A DNA stretch of 64,000 nt, taken from assembly GCF_900606115.1 (NCBI RefSeq), contig NZ_UWPJ01000015.1, positions 148,046 to 212,045 of the forward strand, read 5' to 3'. The DNA comes from Pigmentiphaga humi. GTDB taxonomy: Bacteria > Pseudomonadota > Gammaproteobacteria > Burkholderiales > Burkholderiaceae_B. The notes under the pieces are model-generated. The model saw only the letters and a list, made by a program, of their open reading frames with translations, did not search any database and had not been told where the DNA came from. Of the stretch, positions 1 through 8,754 are shown one piece after another. The first letter of the stretch is position 1. Each line of letters begins with the position of its first letter. The position numbers were made by a program, and so were the translations under genes.

Positions 1-1165
1 CCAGCGCATAGCCGACCCCCATGCCGATCAGGGCCGAGCCGCAGTAATAGCCGAACAGGTACAGCGAGGTCGCCTGGGCGCGGCCCTGGCGCGCCAGTCG
101 CGCGACCCAGGTGCTGCAGATGGAGTGGGCGCCGAAGAAGCCGAAGGTCAGGATGGCCATGCCAAGCACCACCAGCCACAGGCTGGCGGACAGCGTCAGC
201 AGCGTACCGGCCAGTTGCAGCAGCACGCCTGCCGTCATGACGCGGCCGCGCCCGTGGCGCGCGGCCAGATCGCCCATCCAGGCCGAACTGAATATACCCG
301 CCAGGTAGACGATGGATACCATGCCGACGACGGCGTGGCCAAGAAAGAACGGGGCGCCCAGCAGGCGAAAACCGATGTAGTTGTAGACCGCCACGAACCC
401 GCCCATGATCAGGAAGCCCTGGGCGAACAGGCGCAGCATGGCGGGATTGCAGAGATGGATGCGGAAATTGCCGAGCGCACCACGCACATTCAGCGGACGA
501 GGCTGGAAATTGCGCGACGGGGGCAGCATTCTCCAGAACAGCGCCGTCCCGGCAAAGCCGATCAGCCCGATGGTCAGCGCGGCGCCCTGCCAGCCATGGT
601 ATTCGGCGATGACGCCCGCGAGCAGGCGGCCGGACATGCCGCCGATGGCAGAACCGCCGATATAGAGCCCCATCGCCAGGCCCGCGGCGCGCGGCTCGAT
701 TTCCTCGCCTACGTAGGCCATGGCCACCGCCGGCAGGCCGCTGAGCGTGACGCCCATCAGCGTGCGCATGACCAGCAGCGACGGCCATTGCGGGAACAGC
801 ACCATGGCCGTGGTCAGGGCGGCGGAGCTCAGCAGCGAGGCCGCCATCAGCGGCCGCCGGCCCAGGCGCTCGGACACCATGCTGACCGCCAGCATGGCTA
901 CCGCCAGGACGGCGGTGGTCAGCGATATCGCCAGGCTGCTGCCGGCCGGCGACAGACCGAAATCCTCGGCGAACAAGGGCAGCAAGGGCTGGACGAAATA
1001 CAGCAGCGAGAAAGTCGAGAATCCCGATGCGAACAACGCCACCACGGCGCGCCAGAATGCGGGAGTGCCGCGGCCGATCTGCCGGGGCGTTGCCGCCGCG
1101 CGGGCCGCGGCGGGCGGTAAAGCGGAGGCGGGCGCGGAATCGGGAGGCGGGACGGCAGGAGGCAT
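1..1165 (-). CDS. MFS transporter, YnfM-like exporter (partial, C-terminus beyond window)
   Basis: Major facilitator superfamily protein of the inner membrane, read on the minus strand from an ATG at 1165 and still open at base 1, so about 388 residues are visible and the C-terminal end is missing. After a proline/alanine-rich N-terminal tail of about 35 residues the hydrophobic segments begin (ALFASGFSTFSLLYF). A typical MFS loop motif SERLGRRPLM lies between early helices, and GLAMGLYIGGSAIGG is a glycine-rich helix. The family pattern is that of YnfM/arabinose-efflux-type drug or metabolite exporters driven by the proton gradient, but the substrate cannot be read from sequence. It lies tail-on to the recombinase gene with about 100 bp between them. 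Confidence 0.85.
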   Translation of the reverse strand, partial: MPPAVPPPDSAPASALPPAAARAAATPRQIGRGTPAFWRAVVALFASGFSTFSLLYFVQPLLPLFAEDFGLSPAGSSLAISLTTAVLAVAMLAVSMVSERLGRRPLMAASLLSSAALTTAMVLFPQWPSLLVMRTLMGVTLSGLPAVAMAYVGEEIEPRAAGLAMGLYIGGSAIGGMSGRLLAGVIAEYHGWQGAALTIGLIGFAGTALFWRMLPPSRNFQPRPLNVRGALGNFRIHLCNPAMLRLFAQGFLIMGGFVAVYNYIGFRLLGAPFFLGHAVVGMVSIVYLAGIFSSAWMGDLAARHGRGRVMTAGVLLQLAGTLLTLSASLWLVVLGMAILTFGFFGAHSICSTWVARLARQGRAQATSLYLFGYYCGSALIGMGVGYAL

Positions 1166-1264
1166 GGCCAGAACTCGGTATCGAAGACGCCAATTTAATA
1201 CATGCCCGCCATGGCGGCCGGCCTCGGGTTGCCCGCGCCTGGCCGCCTGCGGGGGGCCATCTGC

Positions 1265-2365
1265 TTACCGGCCGGGACTCGGATCCGGGCAGCCGTCCAG
1301 CAGGCGCGCCGCCTTGGACGATAAAGCCGCACCGGCGCGGTGGTAGCCAACCACGCTCGCCACGCTGGCATGGCCCGTCATCGCCATGATCTCGCCCAGC
1401 GCCAATCCCTGGCGGCCGGCCTCGGTCACGAATCCCGAACGCAGGCTGTGAGCGCCGTAGTCGCCCTCCAGACCAGCCTGCGCCGCCCGCTTGCGCACGA
1501 TGTGCCGGACCGACTCGGGTCCCAGCCCCTCGGCAACGACGCCGCCGCGCCGCACCCGCCGGAAAATCGGGCCTTCCTGGATGCCCGCGGCGGCGAGCCA
1601 GGCATCCAGTGCCTGCGCAGCCCGCCCGACGATGGGCTTGTGGTTGTCGGCGCGTTCGGCGCCTTGCTGGTTGGTCTTGGAATGGCCGAGCGTGTAGAGG
1701 AAACCGTCGCCGCTGCGGCGCGTATTTTCCATCGTGGCGCGTACGACTTCCGAGCGCCGGCGTCCGCCGCTGGCCCAGGCGAAGAGCAGCAGGGCGCGGT
1801 CGCGCAAACCGGTGAGCGTGTCGTCGCAAGTGGCCAGCAAGCGCTCCAGCGGCTCGCGCGTGAGCGCGTCCTTGCGGGCAGGCTGCTCGCCACGGCGGGC
1901 ATAGGCGCTGCGCACCCGCGACAGTACGGTCTGCACGGCCTGCGTGCGGCACGGATTGGGCAGCCCTCGTAGCTCGTGCGCTTCCGACAGCACCGCCAGC
2001 CGGTGGCGCACGGTGGCAAGCTTGAAAGAGCCCGCCGCGCGCTTGACCCGCGCAGCGACCAGCGCGGCATCGACGTCGGGCGGCAGGTCATAGGCAATGC
2101 CGGAAGGCGCCGCATGGCCGACGTGATCGGCGATGAACTGCAAAACCGCCGCCGCAGGCAAGGGCAGGACCAGCGGCGCCCCCAGCCGCAGCGCGTGCCA
2201 TGCCGCCCAATACCGGATGGCGGCCCGGTAGGACGCCTGCGTATGCCGGGAACTGCCTTCACGCAGCAAGGCGCGGATGGAGTCCGCGCTCGCGCCGGAA
2301 ATGTCCACGGCTTCCCCTGGCAGGACGGCGGAATCGGGAGCGTCGCCAAACGGCACGATTTTCAT
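1265..2365 (-). CDS. Tyrosine-type site-specific recombinase/integrase
   Basis: A 366-residue phage-integrase-family recombinase that should cut and rejoin DNA through a 3'-phosphotyrosine link. The N-terminal SAM-like core-binding domain spans about residues 25-155 (HTQASYRAAIRYW), and the catalytic domain follows. The full catalytic set is visible: Arg in GGRRRSE (about 202-204), Lys230 in GHSKTNQ, His306-x-x-Arg309 in AHSLRS, His332 in TGHAS and Tyr341 in VVGYHRAG. It is therefore predicted active. It is not XerC or XerD, being longer with a divergent N-terminus. There is no phage or tRNA attachment site beside it. The gene is transcribed away from a KfrA-like gene across an AT-rich 190-bp spacer, suggesting shared control. 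Confidence 0.9.
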   Translation of the reverse strand: MKIVPFGDAPDSAVLPGEAVDISGASADSIRALLREGSSRHTQASYRAAIRYWAAWHALRLGAPLVLPLPAAAVLQFIADHVGHAAPSGIAYDLPPDVDAALVAARVKRAAGSFKLATVRHRLAVLSEAHELRGLPNPCRTQAVQTVLSRVRSAYARRGEQPARKDALTREPLERLLATCDDTLTGLRDRALLLFAWASGGRRRSEVVRATMENTRRSGDGFLYTLGHSKTNQQGAERADNHKPIVGRAAQALDAWLAAAGIQEGPIFRRVRRGGVVAEGLGPESVRHIVRKRAAQAGLEGDYGAHSLRSGFVTEAGRQGLALGEIMAMTGHASVASVVGYHRAGAALSSKAARLLDGCPDPSPGR

Positions 2366-2400
2366 AGCTTTCTATCCATGAAATTGACTACGAGAGTCTT

Positions 2401-2422
2401 TTATGTATCATATATTATGTAT
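2401..2422. repeat. Direct repeat in AT-rich divergent promoter region
   Basis: The 8-mer TTATGTAT occurs at 2401-2408 and again at 2415-2422 inside the very AT-rich spacer between the divergent recombinase and KfrA-like genes. It is probably part of the promoter/operator region; no clear consensus -35/-10 pair stands out. Confidence 0.4.
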
Positions 2423-2450
2423 TACGTAGTAAATATTACGCATATATGAA

Positions 2451-2485
2451 ATTACATCGGATAACTTTTAATTATCCAATGTAAT
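2451..2485. promoter_or_regulatory. Candidate operator: 14-bp inverted repeat between recombinase and KfrA-like genes
   Basis: Arms ATTACATCGGATAA (2451-2464) and TTATCCAATGTAAT (2472-2485) match at 13 of 14 positions around a 7-bp spacer. It lies 71 bp upstream of the KfrA-like start and 86 bp upstream of the recombinase start. KfrA-family proteins are known to bind inverted repeats at their own promoter, so this is the natural candidate operator for the adjacent gene. No U-run accompanies it, which argues against a terminator. Confidence 0.65.
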
Positions 2486-2555
2486 TTGCCAACAACCCGG
2501 CCGCATTGGAAAAAACCGTCGCGTGGCTTGGTCAGCGGGAGCCCAGGAGAAGTGG

Positions 2556-3602
2556 ATGGCTGTGGGAATACAGGAAATCGACGTGTGGACGGCTGCGGAC
2601 TCGCTGCTCCGGAAGGGCGAACAGCCGACCATAGAGCGCGTGCGGCTGCACCTGGGCCGGGGGTCGCCGAATACGGTCGGCCCACATTTGAAGGCCTGGT
2701 TCCGTTCACTAGGGGAGCGGCTGGCTGGGCAGCCGGGCGCATCGCAGCCGCCGGGACCGGTGGCCGAGGCGGCAAACCAGCTCTGGCGCGTCGCCATGGA
2801 CGCCGCGCGCGGCCACGCCGAGGCCGTGCTCGCAAGCGAGCGGGCCCGGCTCCAGGACTGGGCTGCTGAGCTGGATGCCCGAGCCCGGGAAGTGGAACAG
2901 GAGGCGGACAGGCAAGCGGCCCGCGCGGCGGGACTCGAGTCAGCGCTGCAAGGGGCGCAGGCCCAGGCCAGAAGCGCCGAAGAGCGGCTGCGTGGCCTGG
3001 AAGCGCAGTTGGGCGAGCGCGAAACCCGGCTGGAGTCCTTGCGCGGCCAGGTCGCGGCCCAACAGAAGGCATGGCAGGACCAGGCCGGCGAACTCGAGCG
3101 CATGCGCCGGACCCACGACGCCGCGCTGCTGCAGTCGCAGGAACGCCATGCGGCGCACGAACGGCGCTGGCTCGGCGAACTGGACGGCTTGCGCCAGGCG
3201 CTGAAGAAGTCGCAGGAAGACCAGGCGCATCTGCGCGAGGAAGCCGAACGCGAGCGCGAGCGGCAGCGCCTGGCCCGCGACGCATGGCAGGAGGAAAAAC
3301 TCGCCTACGAACGCGCCGCCGCAGCGGCGGGCCATGCGCTGGAAACCGCCAGGGTCCAGCGCGAAGCCAGCGCCGAGGCGCAGGCGCGCACGCAGGCGGA
3401 TATCGAACGGCAAGGGCGGGACTGGCGCGCACGGCACGAGGAATGGCTGGCGCAAGGCGCGGCCAAGGACAGGCAGATCGAGGCTTTGACCCGGGCGTTG
3501 CAGGAACAGGCCGGGCGGGACGGCGCGGGCGAGACCGGCAGGAGGCGGGCGAAATCGCCTGGCAAATCGGCGGCGCGGGACCCGGGAAAGGGCGGCGCCT
3601 GA
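2556..3602 (+). CDS. KfrA-like DNA-binding protein with long coiled coil
   Basis: A 348-residue protein with an N-terminal KfrA_N-type helix-turn-helix (about residues 8-60, VWTAADSLL...RGSPNTVGPHLKAW), followed by an almost uninterrupted alanine/glutamate/arginine coiled coil (about 85-320) and a basic tail rich in Arg/Lys/Gly. KfrA of IncP plasmids is an autoregulated repressor and partition-associated scaffold. Here the gene sits alone in the chromosome, divergent from a tyrosine recombinase. I chose the ATG at 2556 because AGGAGA stands five bases before it; an in-frame GTG at 2523 lacks such a site. The function is inferred from family only: a nucleoid- or element-organising DNA-binding protein that probably controls itself and the recombinase. 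Confidence 0.8.
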   Translation: MAVGIQEIDVWTAADSLLRKGEQPTIERVRLHLGRGSPNTVGPHLKAWFRSLGERLAGQPGASQPPGPVAEAANQLWRVAMDAARGHAEAVLASERARLQDWAAELDARAREVEQEADRQAARAAGLESALQGAQAQARSAEERLRGLEAQLGERETRLESLRGQVAAQQKAWQDQAGELERMRRTHDAALLQSQERHAAHERRWLGELDGLRQALKKSQEDQAHLREEAERERERQRLARDAWQEEKLAYERAAAAAGHALETARVQREASAEAQARTQADIERQGRDWRARHEEWLAQGAAKDRQIEALTRALQEQAGRDGAGETGRRRAKSPGKSAARDPGKGGA

Positions 3603-3642
3603 GCCCGGAGGCGGCTATGCGAGGCGCTGGGCCGCCCGGCTC
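3601..3642. terminator. Stem-loop between convergent KfrA-like and SURF1 genes
   Basis: GAGCC and GGCGGC (3601-3615) pair with GCCGCC and GGCTC (3631-3642), with small mismatches, exactly filling the gap between the two convergent stop codons. There is no T-run on either side, so intrinsic termination is uncertain. Confidence 0.35.
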
Positions 3643-4410
3643 TCAGTCGTGATCGTCCGCGCGGCTTTCCACGCGCACGACGATGGCCACGCAAAGAATC
3701 ACCATGGCGGCCATGGCGAACCAGGTGAGCGCATAGGACAGGTGGTTGTTGGGAAAATCGAGCACGGTCAGCCCGGGAACCGGGGCCACGGCGGGATCCG
3801 GCGCGGCGGCCCCGGTCTTTTCCGCATCGATGAAGTAGGGCGCCGCCTCGGCCAGTCCGCGCTTGGCGGCGATGGCCTGGGTGTCGCGCGAGTACCAGAG
3901 ATCCTGGGACGGATCGTTGTGGCGGAAGAAGCGGAAATCCGGCTCGGACATCCGCAGCAGGCCCGGCACCACGGCCTCGCCGGCCGGCTCTGCCTTGTCC
4001 TGGCGCTTGCGCCAGGCGGGAAGCACGAAGCCCCGGTTGATCAGCACCGTGCCGCCGCCGCGCATCTGCATGGGCGTCATGACCCAGTACCCGCTGCCGT
4101 AATCGGTCGCGGCCTGGACCAGGGTTTCCTGGTCGTAGCGCAGTATGCCGGTAGCGGCGACGTTGCGGTATTCGTCGCCGTCGCGGCTCAGCGACGGCCA
4201 TTGCGCGGGGCCGGGAGCCTCTGTGGCGGGCCGGTGGACGCGCTGCTCGACCTGCGAGATCAGCTCCAGCTTCCAGGCGCGGCGCTGCATCTGCCAGACG
4301 CCCAGCGAGCAGAATCCCGCGACCAGGATGGCCGCCAACGCGATCAGGAAGAAAAACCTCGCCGCATTGCGCGGCCTGGAGGGTACTTGCTTGGCGGAAG
4401 AAGGGTTCAA
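3643..4410 (-). CDS. SURF1-family oxidase assembly protein
   Basis: A 255-residue membrane protein of the SURF1/Shy1 family, which helps place haem in the catalytic subunit of haem-copper oxidases. It has an N-terminal helix (FFFLIALAAILVAGFCSLGVWQ, ending in the family's WQMQRRAWK) and a C-terminal helix (ALTWFAMAAMVILCVAIVV) flanking a periplasmic domain with the family motifs GSGYWVMTPM and INRGFVLP. The start is taken as TTG at 4410, giving a TTGA overlap with the cyoD stop and hence translational coupling; an upstream start would run deep into cyoD. Its place as fifth gene of the cyo operon says it serves the bo3-type oxidase. Confidence 0.88.
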   Translation of the reverse strand: MNPSSAKQVPSRPRNAARFFFLIALAAILVAGFCSLGVWQMQRRAWKLELISQVEQRVHRPATEAPGPAQWPSLSRDGDEYRNVAATGILRYDQETLVQAATDYGSGYWVMTPMQMRGGGTVLINRGFVLPAWRKRQDKAEPAGEAVVPGLLRMSEPDFRFFRHNDPSQDLWYSRDTQAIAAKRGLAEAAPYFIDAEKTGAAAPDPAVAPVPGLTVLDFPNNHLSYALTWFAMAAMVILCVAIVVRVESRADDHD

Positions 4411-4796
4411 GGCCTGTTTCGCATGTCGACCGGCGACATGGGCATCATGTTGTGATCCAGGTGGTACATGATCCAGATGGAGCCGCTGAGCGTGATGACC
4501 ACCAGCACCAGCGTGAACACGATGGCAAGCACGTTCCACCCTTCCTCGGCCCGGAAGTCGAGGTGCAGAAAGTATACGACATGCACCACGATCTGGACGG
4601 CGGCGATGGCCAGGATCACCAGGCTGGTGATGCGGGAGCTGGAGAAGGCTTCGCCCATGACGATGATGAAGGGAATGGCGGTCAGGATGACCGCGAAGAT
4701 GAAGCCCAGCAGGTAGCCGTGCAGCGAAGCATGGGCCAGGGGATCGTCTTCCCCGTGGTGCTGGCCGTGGTGGTTGGAGACGCTCGGCGAACTCAT
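4407..4796 (-). CDS. cyoD: Cytochrome o ubiquinol oxidase subunit IV
   Basis: A 129-residue small subunit of the bo3-type quinol oxidase in the inner membrane, with three hydrophobic helices ([59 protein letters not shown]). It supports assembly of the metal centres in subunit I. The N-terminus is about 20 residues longer than in E. coli and His/Asp-rich ([11 protein letters not shown]). The ATG at 4796 overlaps the cyoC stop as ATGA. The 3' end overlaps the SURF1 start. Confidence 0.93.
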   Translation of the reverse strand: MSSPSVSNHHGQHHGEDDPLAHASLHGYLLGFIFAVILTAIPFIIVMGEAFSSSRITSLVILAIAAVQIVVHVVYFLHLDFRAEEGWNVLAIVFTLVLVVITLSGSIWIMYHLDHNMMPMSPVDMRNRP

Positions 4797-5422
4797 GACA
4801 GGACCCCCATCAGGTAGACCACGGTAAAGACGCCGATCCAGATCACGTCGAGGAAGTGCCAGAACATCGACAGGCACATCAACCGGCGCTTGTTCGCGAT
4901 GGTCAGGCCGTGCATGCCGATCTGCGCCATCAGCACCGCCAGCCAGACGATGCCGAAAGTCACGTGCAGTCCGTGCGTGCCGACCAGCGTGAAAAACGAC
5001 GACAGGAACGCGCTGCGCTGGGGGCCGGCGCCCTCGTGGATCAGGTGGGCGAATTCATAGAGTTCCAGCGCCAGGAAGCCCGCGCCTAGCAGGCCGGTGA
5101 CGGCCAGCCATCCCTGCACCGATCCGGTCCGACCCTTGCGGCCTTGCAGCAGCGCGAATCCGTAAGTGATCGAAGAAAACAGCAGCAGCGCGGTGTTGAC
5201 CGCCACCAGGGGCAGGTCGAACAGGTCTGCGCCGGTCGGGCCGCCGTCGTAGCTGCGGCCCAGGACCCCATACGTGGCGAACAGGCACGCGAAGACGAGG
5301 CAATCGCTCATCAGGTACACCCAGAAACCGAGCAGGGTGCCGTTCTTCACATGGTGTTCGCTCGCGAGGTAGAACTGCCGACCGGCGTCGGCTTGCACGG
5401 TGGAGGCGGAGAGTTCAGGCAT
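4793..5422 (-). CDS. cyoC: Cytochrome o ubiquinol oxidase subunit III
   Basis: A 209-residue haem-copper oxidase subunit III with five predicted membrane helices, including [22 protein letters not shown] and the family block [19 protein letters not shown]. It binds no redox metal and stabilises subunit I. The ATG at 5422 overlaps the end of cyoB by eight bases, so the two are translationally coupled; a longer open frame upstream is only the shadow of cyoB. Length fits the family (about 204 residues in E. coli). Confidence 0.95.
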   Translation of the reverse strand: MPELSASTVQADAGRQFYLASEHHVKNGTLLGFWVYLMSDCLVFACLFATYGVLGRSYDGGPTGADLFDLPLVAVNTALLLFSSITYGFALLQGRKGRTGSVQGWLAVTGLLGAGFLALELYEFAHLIHEGAGPQRSAFLSSFFTLVGTHGLHVTFGIVWLAVLMAQIGMHGLTIANKRRLMCLSMFWHFLDVIWIGVFTVVYLMGVLS

Positions 5423-7418
5423 GGCTGGCCAGCAGTTGGGTGCGTTCGGCTTCGCAGCGGGCGACGGTGTCGGCCGGCACGTAGTAGTCGCGGTGGTAGT
5501 TGAAGGCATGGACGATGGTGACGGCGATCAGCGCGGCGAAGGCCAGGCCGGCCAGCAGCCACATGTACCAGATCAGCGCGAAGCCCAGCACCAGCGAGAT
5601 GCCGCCGAGCACGATGCCGGCCCAGGTGTTGGCGGGCATGTGGATGGGAATGAAGCCGCCCTGCGGCCGGACGTAGCCCAGCTGCTTCATGTGCCACCAG
5701 GCATCGCGGTCGTGCACGACCGGGGTGAAGGCGAAGTTGTAGACCGGCGGCGGCGACGAGGTCGACCACTCGAGGTTGCGGCCGTCCCATGGGTCGCCGG
5801 TGGTGTCGCGCAGCGACTCGCGCCTGCGGAAGCTCACGACCAGCTGGATCAGGAAGCAGGCGATGCCGGCGGCGATCAGCAGGGCGCCCACGGCGGCGAG
5901 CTGGAACCAGATCTGCAGGGAGGGGTCCTGGAAGTGGCTCATCCGGCGCGTGACGCCCAGCAGCCCGAGCACGTAGAGCGGCATGAACGCGAGGTAGAAG
6001 CCGACCAGCCAGAGCCAGAACGACCATTTGCCCCAGAACGGATCCAGCCGGTATCCGAAAGCCTTGGGGAACCAGTAGGTGATGCCGGCCAGCAGGCCGA
6101 ACAGCACGCCGCCGATGATGACGTTGTGGAAGTGCGCGACCAGGAACAGGCTGTTGTGCAGCGCGAAGTCGGCGGGCGGCACGGCCAGCAGCACGCCGGT
6201 CATGCCGCCGATAACGAAGGTCACCATGAAGCCGACCGTCCACAGCATCGGCACCTCGAAGCGGATGCGCCCGCGGTACATGGTGAACAGCCAGTTGAAC
6301 ACCTTCGCTCCCGTCGGGATCGAGATGATCATCGTGGTGATGCCGAAGAAGGAGTTGACGCTGGCCCCCGATCCCATCGTGAAGAAATGGTGCAGCCAGA
6401 CGAGGTAGGACAGCACGGTAATGACGACCGTGGCATAGACCATGGAGGCATAGCCGAACAGCCGCTTGCGGCAGAAGGTCGGCACGACCTCGGAGAAGAT
6501 GCCGAAGGCGGGCAGCACGAGGATGTAGACCTCGGGGTGGCCCCAGATCCAGATCAGATTGATGTACATCATCGCGTTGCCGCCGCCGTCCGCCGTGAAG
6601 AAGTTGGTGCCGAGGTAGCGGTCGAGCGACAGCAGCGCCAGCACCGCGGTCAGCACCGGGAAGGCGGCGATGATCAGGATGTTGGTGCAAAGCGAGGTCC
6701 AGGTGAAGATCGGCATGCGCATCATGTGCATGCCCGGGGCGCGCATCTTGACGATGGTAACGAGCAGGTTGATGCCGGACAGCAGCGTGCCCACCCCGGC
6801 TATCTGCAATGCCCAGATGTAGTAGTCCACCCCCACGTCGGGACTGTGCAGGATGCCCGAAAGCGGCGGGTAGGCCAGCCAGCCCGTGCGGGCGAACTCG
6901 CCGACGAACAGCGACATCATGACCAGCACCGCGCCCGCGGTGGTCATCCAGAAGCTGAAGTTGTTCAGGAAAGGAAAGGCGACGTCGCGCGCGCCGATCT
7001 GCAGCGGCACGATGTAGTTCATCAGGCCGGTGACCAGGGGCATGGCCACGAAGAAGATCATGATCACGCCGTGCGCGGTGAAGATCTGATCGTAGTGGTG
7101 CGGCGGCAGATAGCCCAGGTTGTCGCCGAAGGCGATGGCCTGCTGCGCCCGCATCATCAGCGCGTCGGCAAAGCCGCGCAGCAGCATGATCAATCCCAGC
7201 ACCACGTACATGATCCCGATCTTCTTGTGGTCGATGCTGGTGAACCATTCGCGCCACAGATAGCCCCACAGGCGGTAATAGGTGAGGACGCCGACCAGGG
7301 CGAGCCCGCCCAGCAGGACCGCGATGAACGTGATCAGGAGGATGGGCTCGTGGTACGGGATGGCTTCCCAGCTCAGGCGTCCGAACAAGAGGCTGTCGGT
7401 GGCGAGATGATCGGGCAT
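5415..7418 (-). CDS. cyoB: Cytochrome o ubiquinol oxidase subunit I
   Basis: The 667-residue catalytic subunit of the bo3-type oxidase. It oxidises ubiquinol, reduces O2 to water and pumps protons. Visible family hallmarks are the D-channel glutamate and CuB ligand region [16 protein letters not shown], the adjacent [11 protein letters not shown] with its paired histidines, [11 protein letters not shown], and [17 protein letters not shown] with the haem-ligand histidines. About fifteen hydrophobic helices are present and the length equals that of E. coli CyoB. The ATG at 7418 is preceded by AGGA at good spacing; a TTG five codons upstream is less likely. A GC-rich antisense frame over the whole gene is not considered real. 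Confidence 0.97.
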   Translation of the reverse strand: MPDHLATDSLLFGRLSWEAIPYHEPILLITFIAVLLGGLALVGVLTYYRLWGYLWREWFTSIDHKKIGIMYVVLGLIMLLRGFADALMMRAQQAIAFGDNLGYLPPHHYDQIFTAHGVIMIFFVAMPLVTGLMNYIVPLQIGARDVAFPFLNNFSFWMTTAGAVLVMMSLFVGEFARTGWLAYPPLSGILHSPDVGVDYYIWALQIAGVGTLLSGINLLVTIVKMRAPGMHMMRMPIFTWTSLCTNILIIAAFPVLTAVLALLSLDRYLGTNFFTADGGGNAMMYINLIWIWGHPEVYILVLPAFGIFSEVVPTFCRKRLFGYASMVYATVVITVLSYLVWLHHFFTMGSGASVNSFFGITTMIISIPTGAKVFNWLFTMYRGRIRFEVPMLWTVGFMVTFVIGGMTGVLLAVPPADFALHNSLFLVAHFHNVIIGGVLFGLLAGITYWFPKAFGYRLDPFWGKWSFWLWLVGFYLAFMPLYVLGLLGVTRRMSHFQDPSLQIWFQLAAVGALLIAAGIACFLIQLVVSFRRRESLRDTTGDPWDGRNLEWSTSSPPPVYNFAFTPVVHDRDAWWHMKQLGYVRPQGGFIPIHMPANTWAGIVLGGISLVLGFALIWYMWLLAGLAFAALIAVTIVHAFNYHRDYYVPADTVARCEAERTQLLASHA

Positions 7419-7461
7419 TTGGCGTTCCTGCAAGATTCGTCGGGCGTGGACTCGGGCGGCG

Positions 7462-8430
7462 CTACATGGGCCGGACGGCCAGGGGCGGCGGCGGTTCGAG
7501 CGACGCCTGCCGGGGGCCGCGGCAGAACAGGTCGGCCATGTCCCGCGAGCAATTGCTGCCCGGCTGCACGCAGCGGTTCACGATCGCGTCGTACAAGCCC
7601 GGGTCCACCGAGCCGTAGCGCTCCACCGGGACGGCCGCGCTGGGCTGTTCGAGCTGCAGATAGGCGGCGCGGTCCAGCGTCTTGCCCGCGGCCTTGCCGG
7701 CCTGGACCCATTCGTCGAAGCCGGCCTGCGACAAGCCATGGAACTTGAAGCGCATCTGCGAGAAGCCCGCGCCGCTGTAGTTGGCCGAGAAGCCTTCGTA
7801 GACGCCTGGATGGTTGATGACGGCATGCAGGCGCGTCTGCATGCCGGGCATGGCATAGATCTGCCCGGCCAGCGCGGGGATGAAGAAGGAGTTCATGACT
7901 GCGGACGAAGTGATCTTGAACTCGATGGGGCGGTCGACCGGAGCCGCCATGTCGTTGACTGTGGCGATGCCCTGCTCGGGATAGAGGAATAGCCACTTCC
8001 AGTCCAGTGCGACCACCTGCACCTCCAGCGGCCGGGTGTCGGCGGGTACGAGGCGCTTGGCGTCGAGACGGCTCAGCGGGCGGTACGGATCGAGCTGGTG
8101 GGTGCTGACCCAGGTCAGGGCGCTCAGCGCGATGATGATGAGCAGGGGCGCCGACCATATCAGCAGTTCGAGGATGGTCGAGTGGTCCCAGTCGGGAGAG
8201 TAGGGCGCGTCGGCGTTGCTTTCGCGGTAGCGCCACGCGAACCACAGCGTGGCGGCGATGACGGGCACGATGATCAGCATCATCAGGCCGGTCGACACGA
8301 GAATGATGTCGCGCAGCTGCCAGGCTACGTCGCCGGAAGGCGAAAGCAGCACGGCATTGCAGCCGCCGAGTGCGCCCAGCGGGGGAAGGATCAGCGCTCC
8401 CCGCAGCTTCCTGAAGAACGGCACGGACAT
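7462..8430 (-). CDS. cyoA: Cytochrome o ubiquinol oxidase subunit II (lipoprotein)
   Basis: A 322-residue subunit II with a lipoprotein signal ending in the lipobox LGALGGC (Cys24), then two membrane helices ([25 protein letters not shown] and [20 protein letters not shown]) and a periplasmic cupredoxin domain ([36 protein letters not shown]). The CuA-binding residues of cytochrome c oxidases are not seen, as expected for a quinol oxidase. It is the first gene of cyoABCD-SURF1. The ATG at 8430 is preceded by AGGGGGG. cyoE (haem O synthase) is not in the window. Confidence 0.95.
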   Translation of the reverse strand: MSVPFFRKLRGALILPPLGALGGCNAVLLSPSGDVAWQLRDIILVSTGLMMLIIVPVIAATLWFAWRYRESNADAPYSPDWDHSTILELLIWSAPLLIIIALSALTWVSTHQLDPYRPLSRLDAKRLVPADTRPLEVQVVALDWKWLFLYPEQGIATVNDMAAPVDRPIEFKITSSAVMNSFFIPALAGQIYAMPGMQTRLHAVINHPGVYEGFSANYSGAGFSQMRFKFHGLSQAGFDEWVQAGKAAGKTLDRAAYLQLEQPSAAVPVERYGSVDPGLYDAIVNRCVQPGSNCSRDMADLFCRGPRQASLEPPPPLAVRPM

Positions 8431-8452
8431 GCAGCCCCCCTAGTGGGTTGTT

Positions 8453-8480
8453 CGCGCCAGGCGCCATAGGCCCTGGCGCG
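8453..8480 (-). promoter_or_regulatory. Hairpin in the cyoA 5' leader
   Basis: A perfect 9-bp inverted repeat, CGCGCCAGG (8453-8461) and CCTGGCGCG (8472-8480), with a 10-base loop lies 23 bases upstream of the cyoA start. It has no U-run, so it is more likely an RNA-stabilising or regulatory hairpin than a terminator. Confidence 0.4.
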
Positions 8481-8754
8481 ATACCGATATTCGAAACCCT
8501 ACCCTGGAAGATCCGGAAAATCTAGAGTAAAAAATGAAAGCGCGCGCCGGGCTGCCTGTGCCAGGCGGGCGGACCCGTATCGGTCCGCGCGTCGCCGTGC
8601 CCATATCCACATCGAGTGGAACTGGCGTATCCTGATTCCCGGCACAGACGCCGGCGCCCGGCGTCGCAGGTTGGCAGCGCTCCCTTCGGAAGGGGCGCAA
8701 GTCCTCGCAGACAGTGGTTTTTCGCGGTCATACTTCAACGGAGCGAGCCATCCC
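8481..8754. other. Divergent intergenic region cyoA / MHS transporter
   Basis: The gap between the divergent cyoA and MHS transporter genes must hold promoters for both. An AT-richer stretch near 8515-8535 is the likeliest core promoter area for the cyo operon. Two hairpins near 8647-8698 lie in the leader of the downstream plus-strand gene. No small ORF or RNA gene is recognised. Confidence 0.4.
8647..8698 (+). promoter_or_regulatory. Two tandem hairpins in the 5' leader of the MHS transporter gene
   Basis: Hairpin 1 has perfect 7-bp arms GACGCCG (8647-8653) and CGGCGTC (8659-8665). Hairpin 2 pairs GCGC-CCCTT with AAGGG-GCGC (8677-8698) around a CGG loop with one bulged T. They end 56 bases before the start codon. 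There is no U-run after either. They may be leader RNA structure or chance GC palindromes. Confidence 0.35.

Noticed and set aside
125..1346. Plus-strand frames over the first kilobase
   Set aside because: They lie opposite the MFS transporter, whose minus-strand frame has clear membrane helices and loop motifs.
5400..7748. A plus-strand frame of 782 codons opposite cyoB
   Set aside because: It mirrors the cyoB codon pattern and shows no recognisable protein; cyoB itself is unmistakable.
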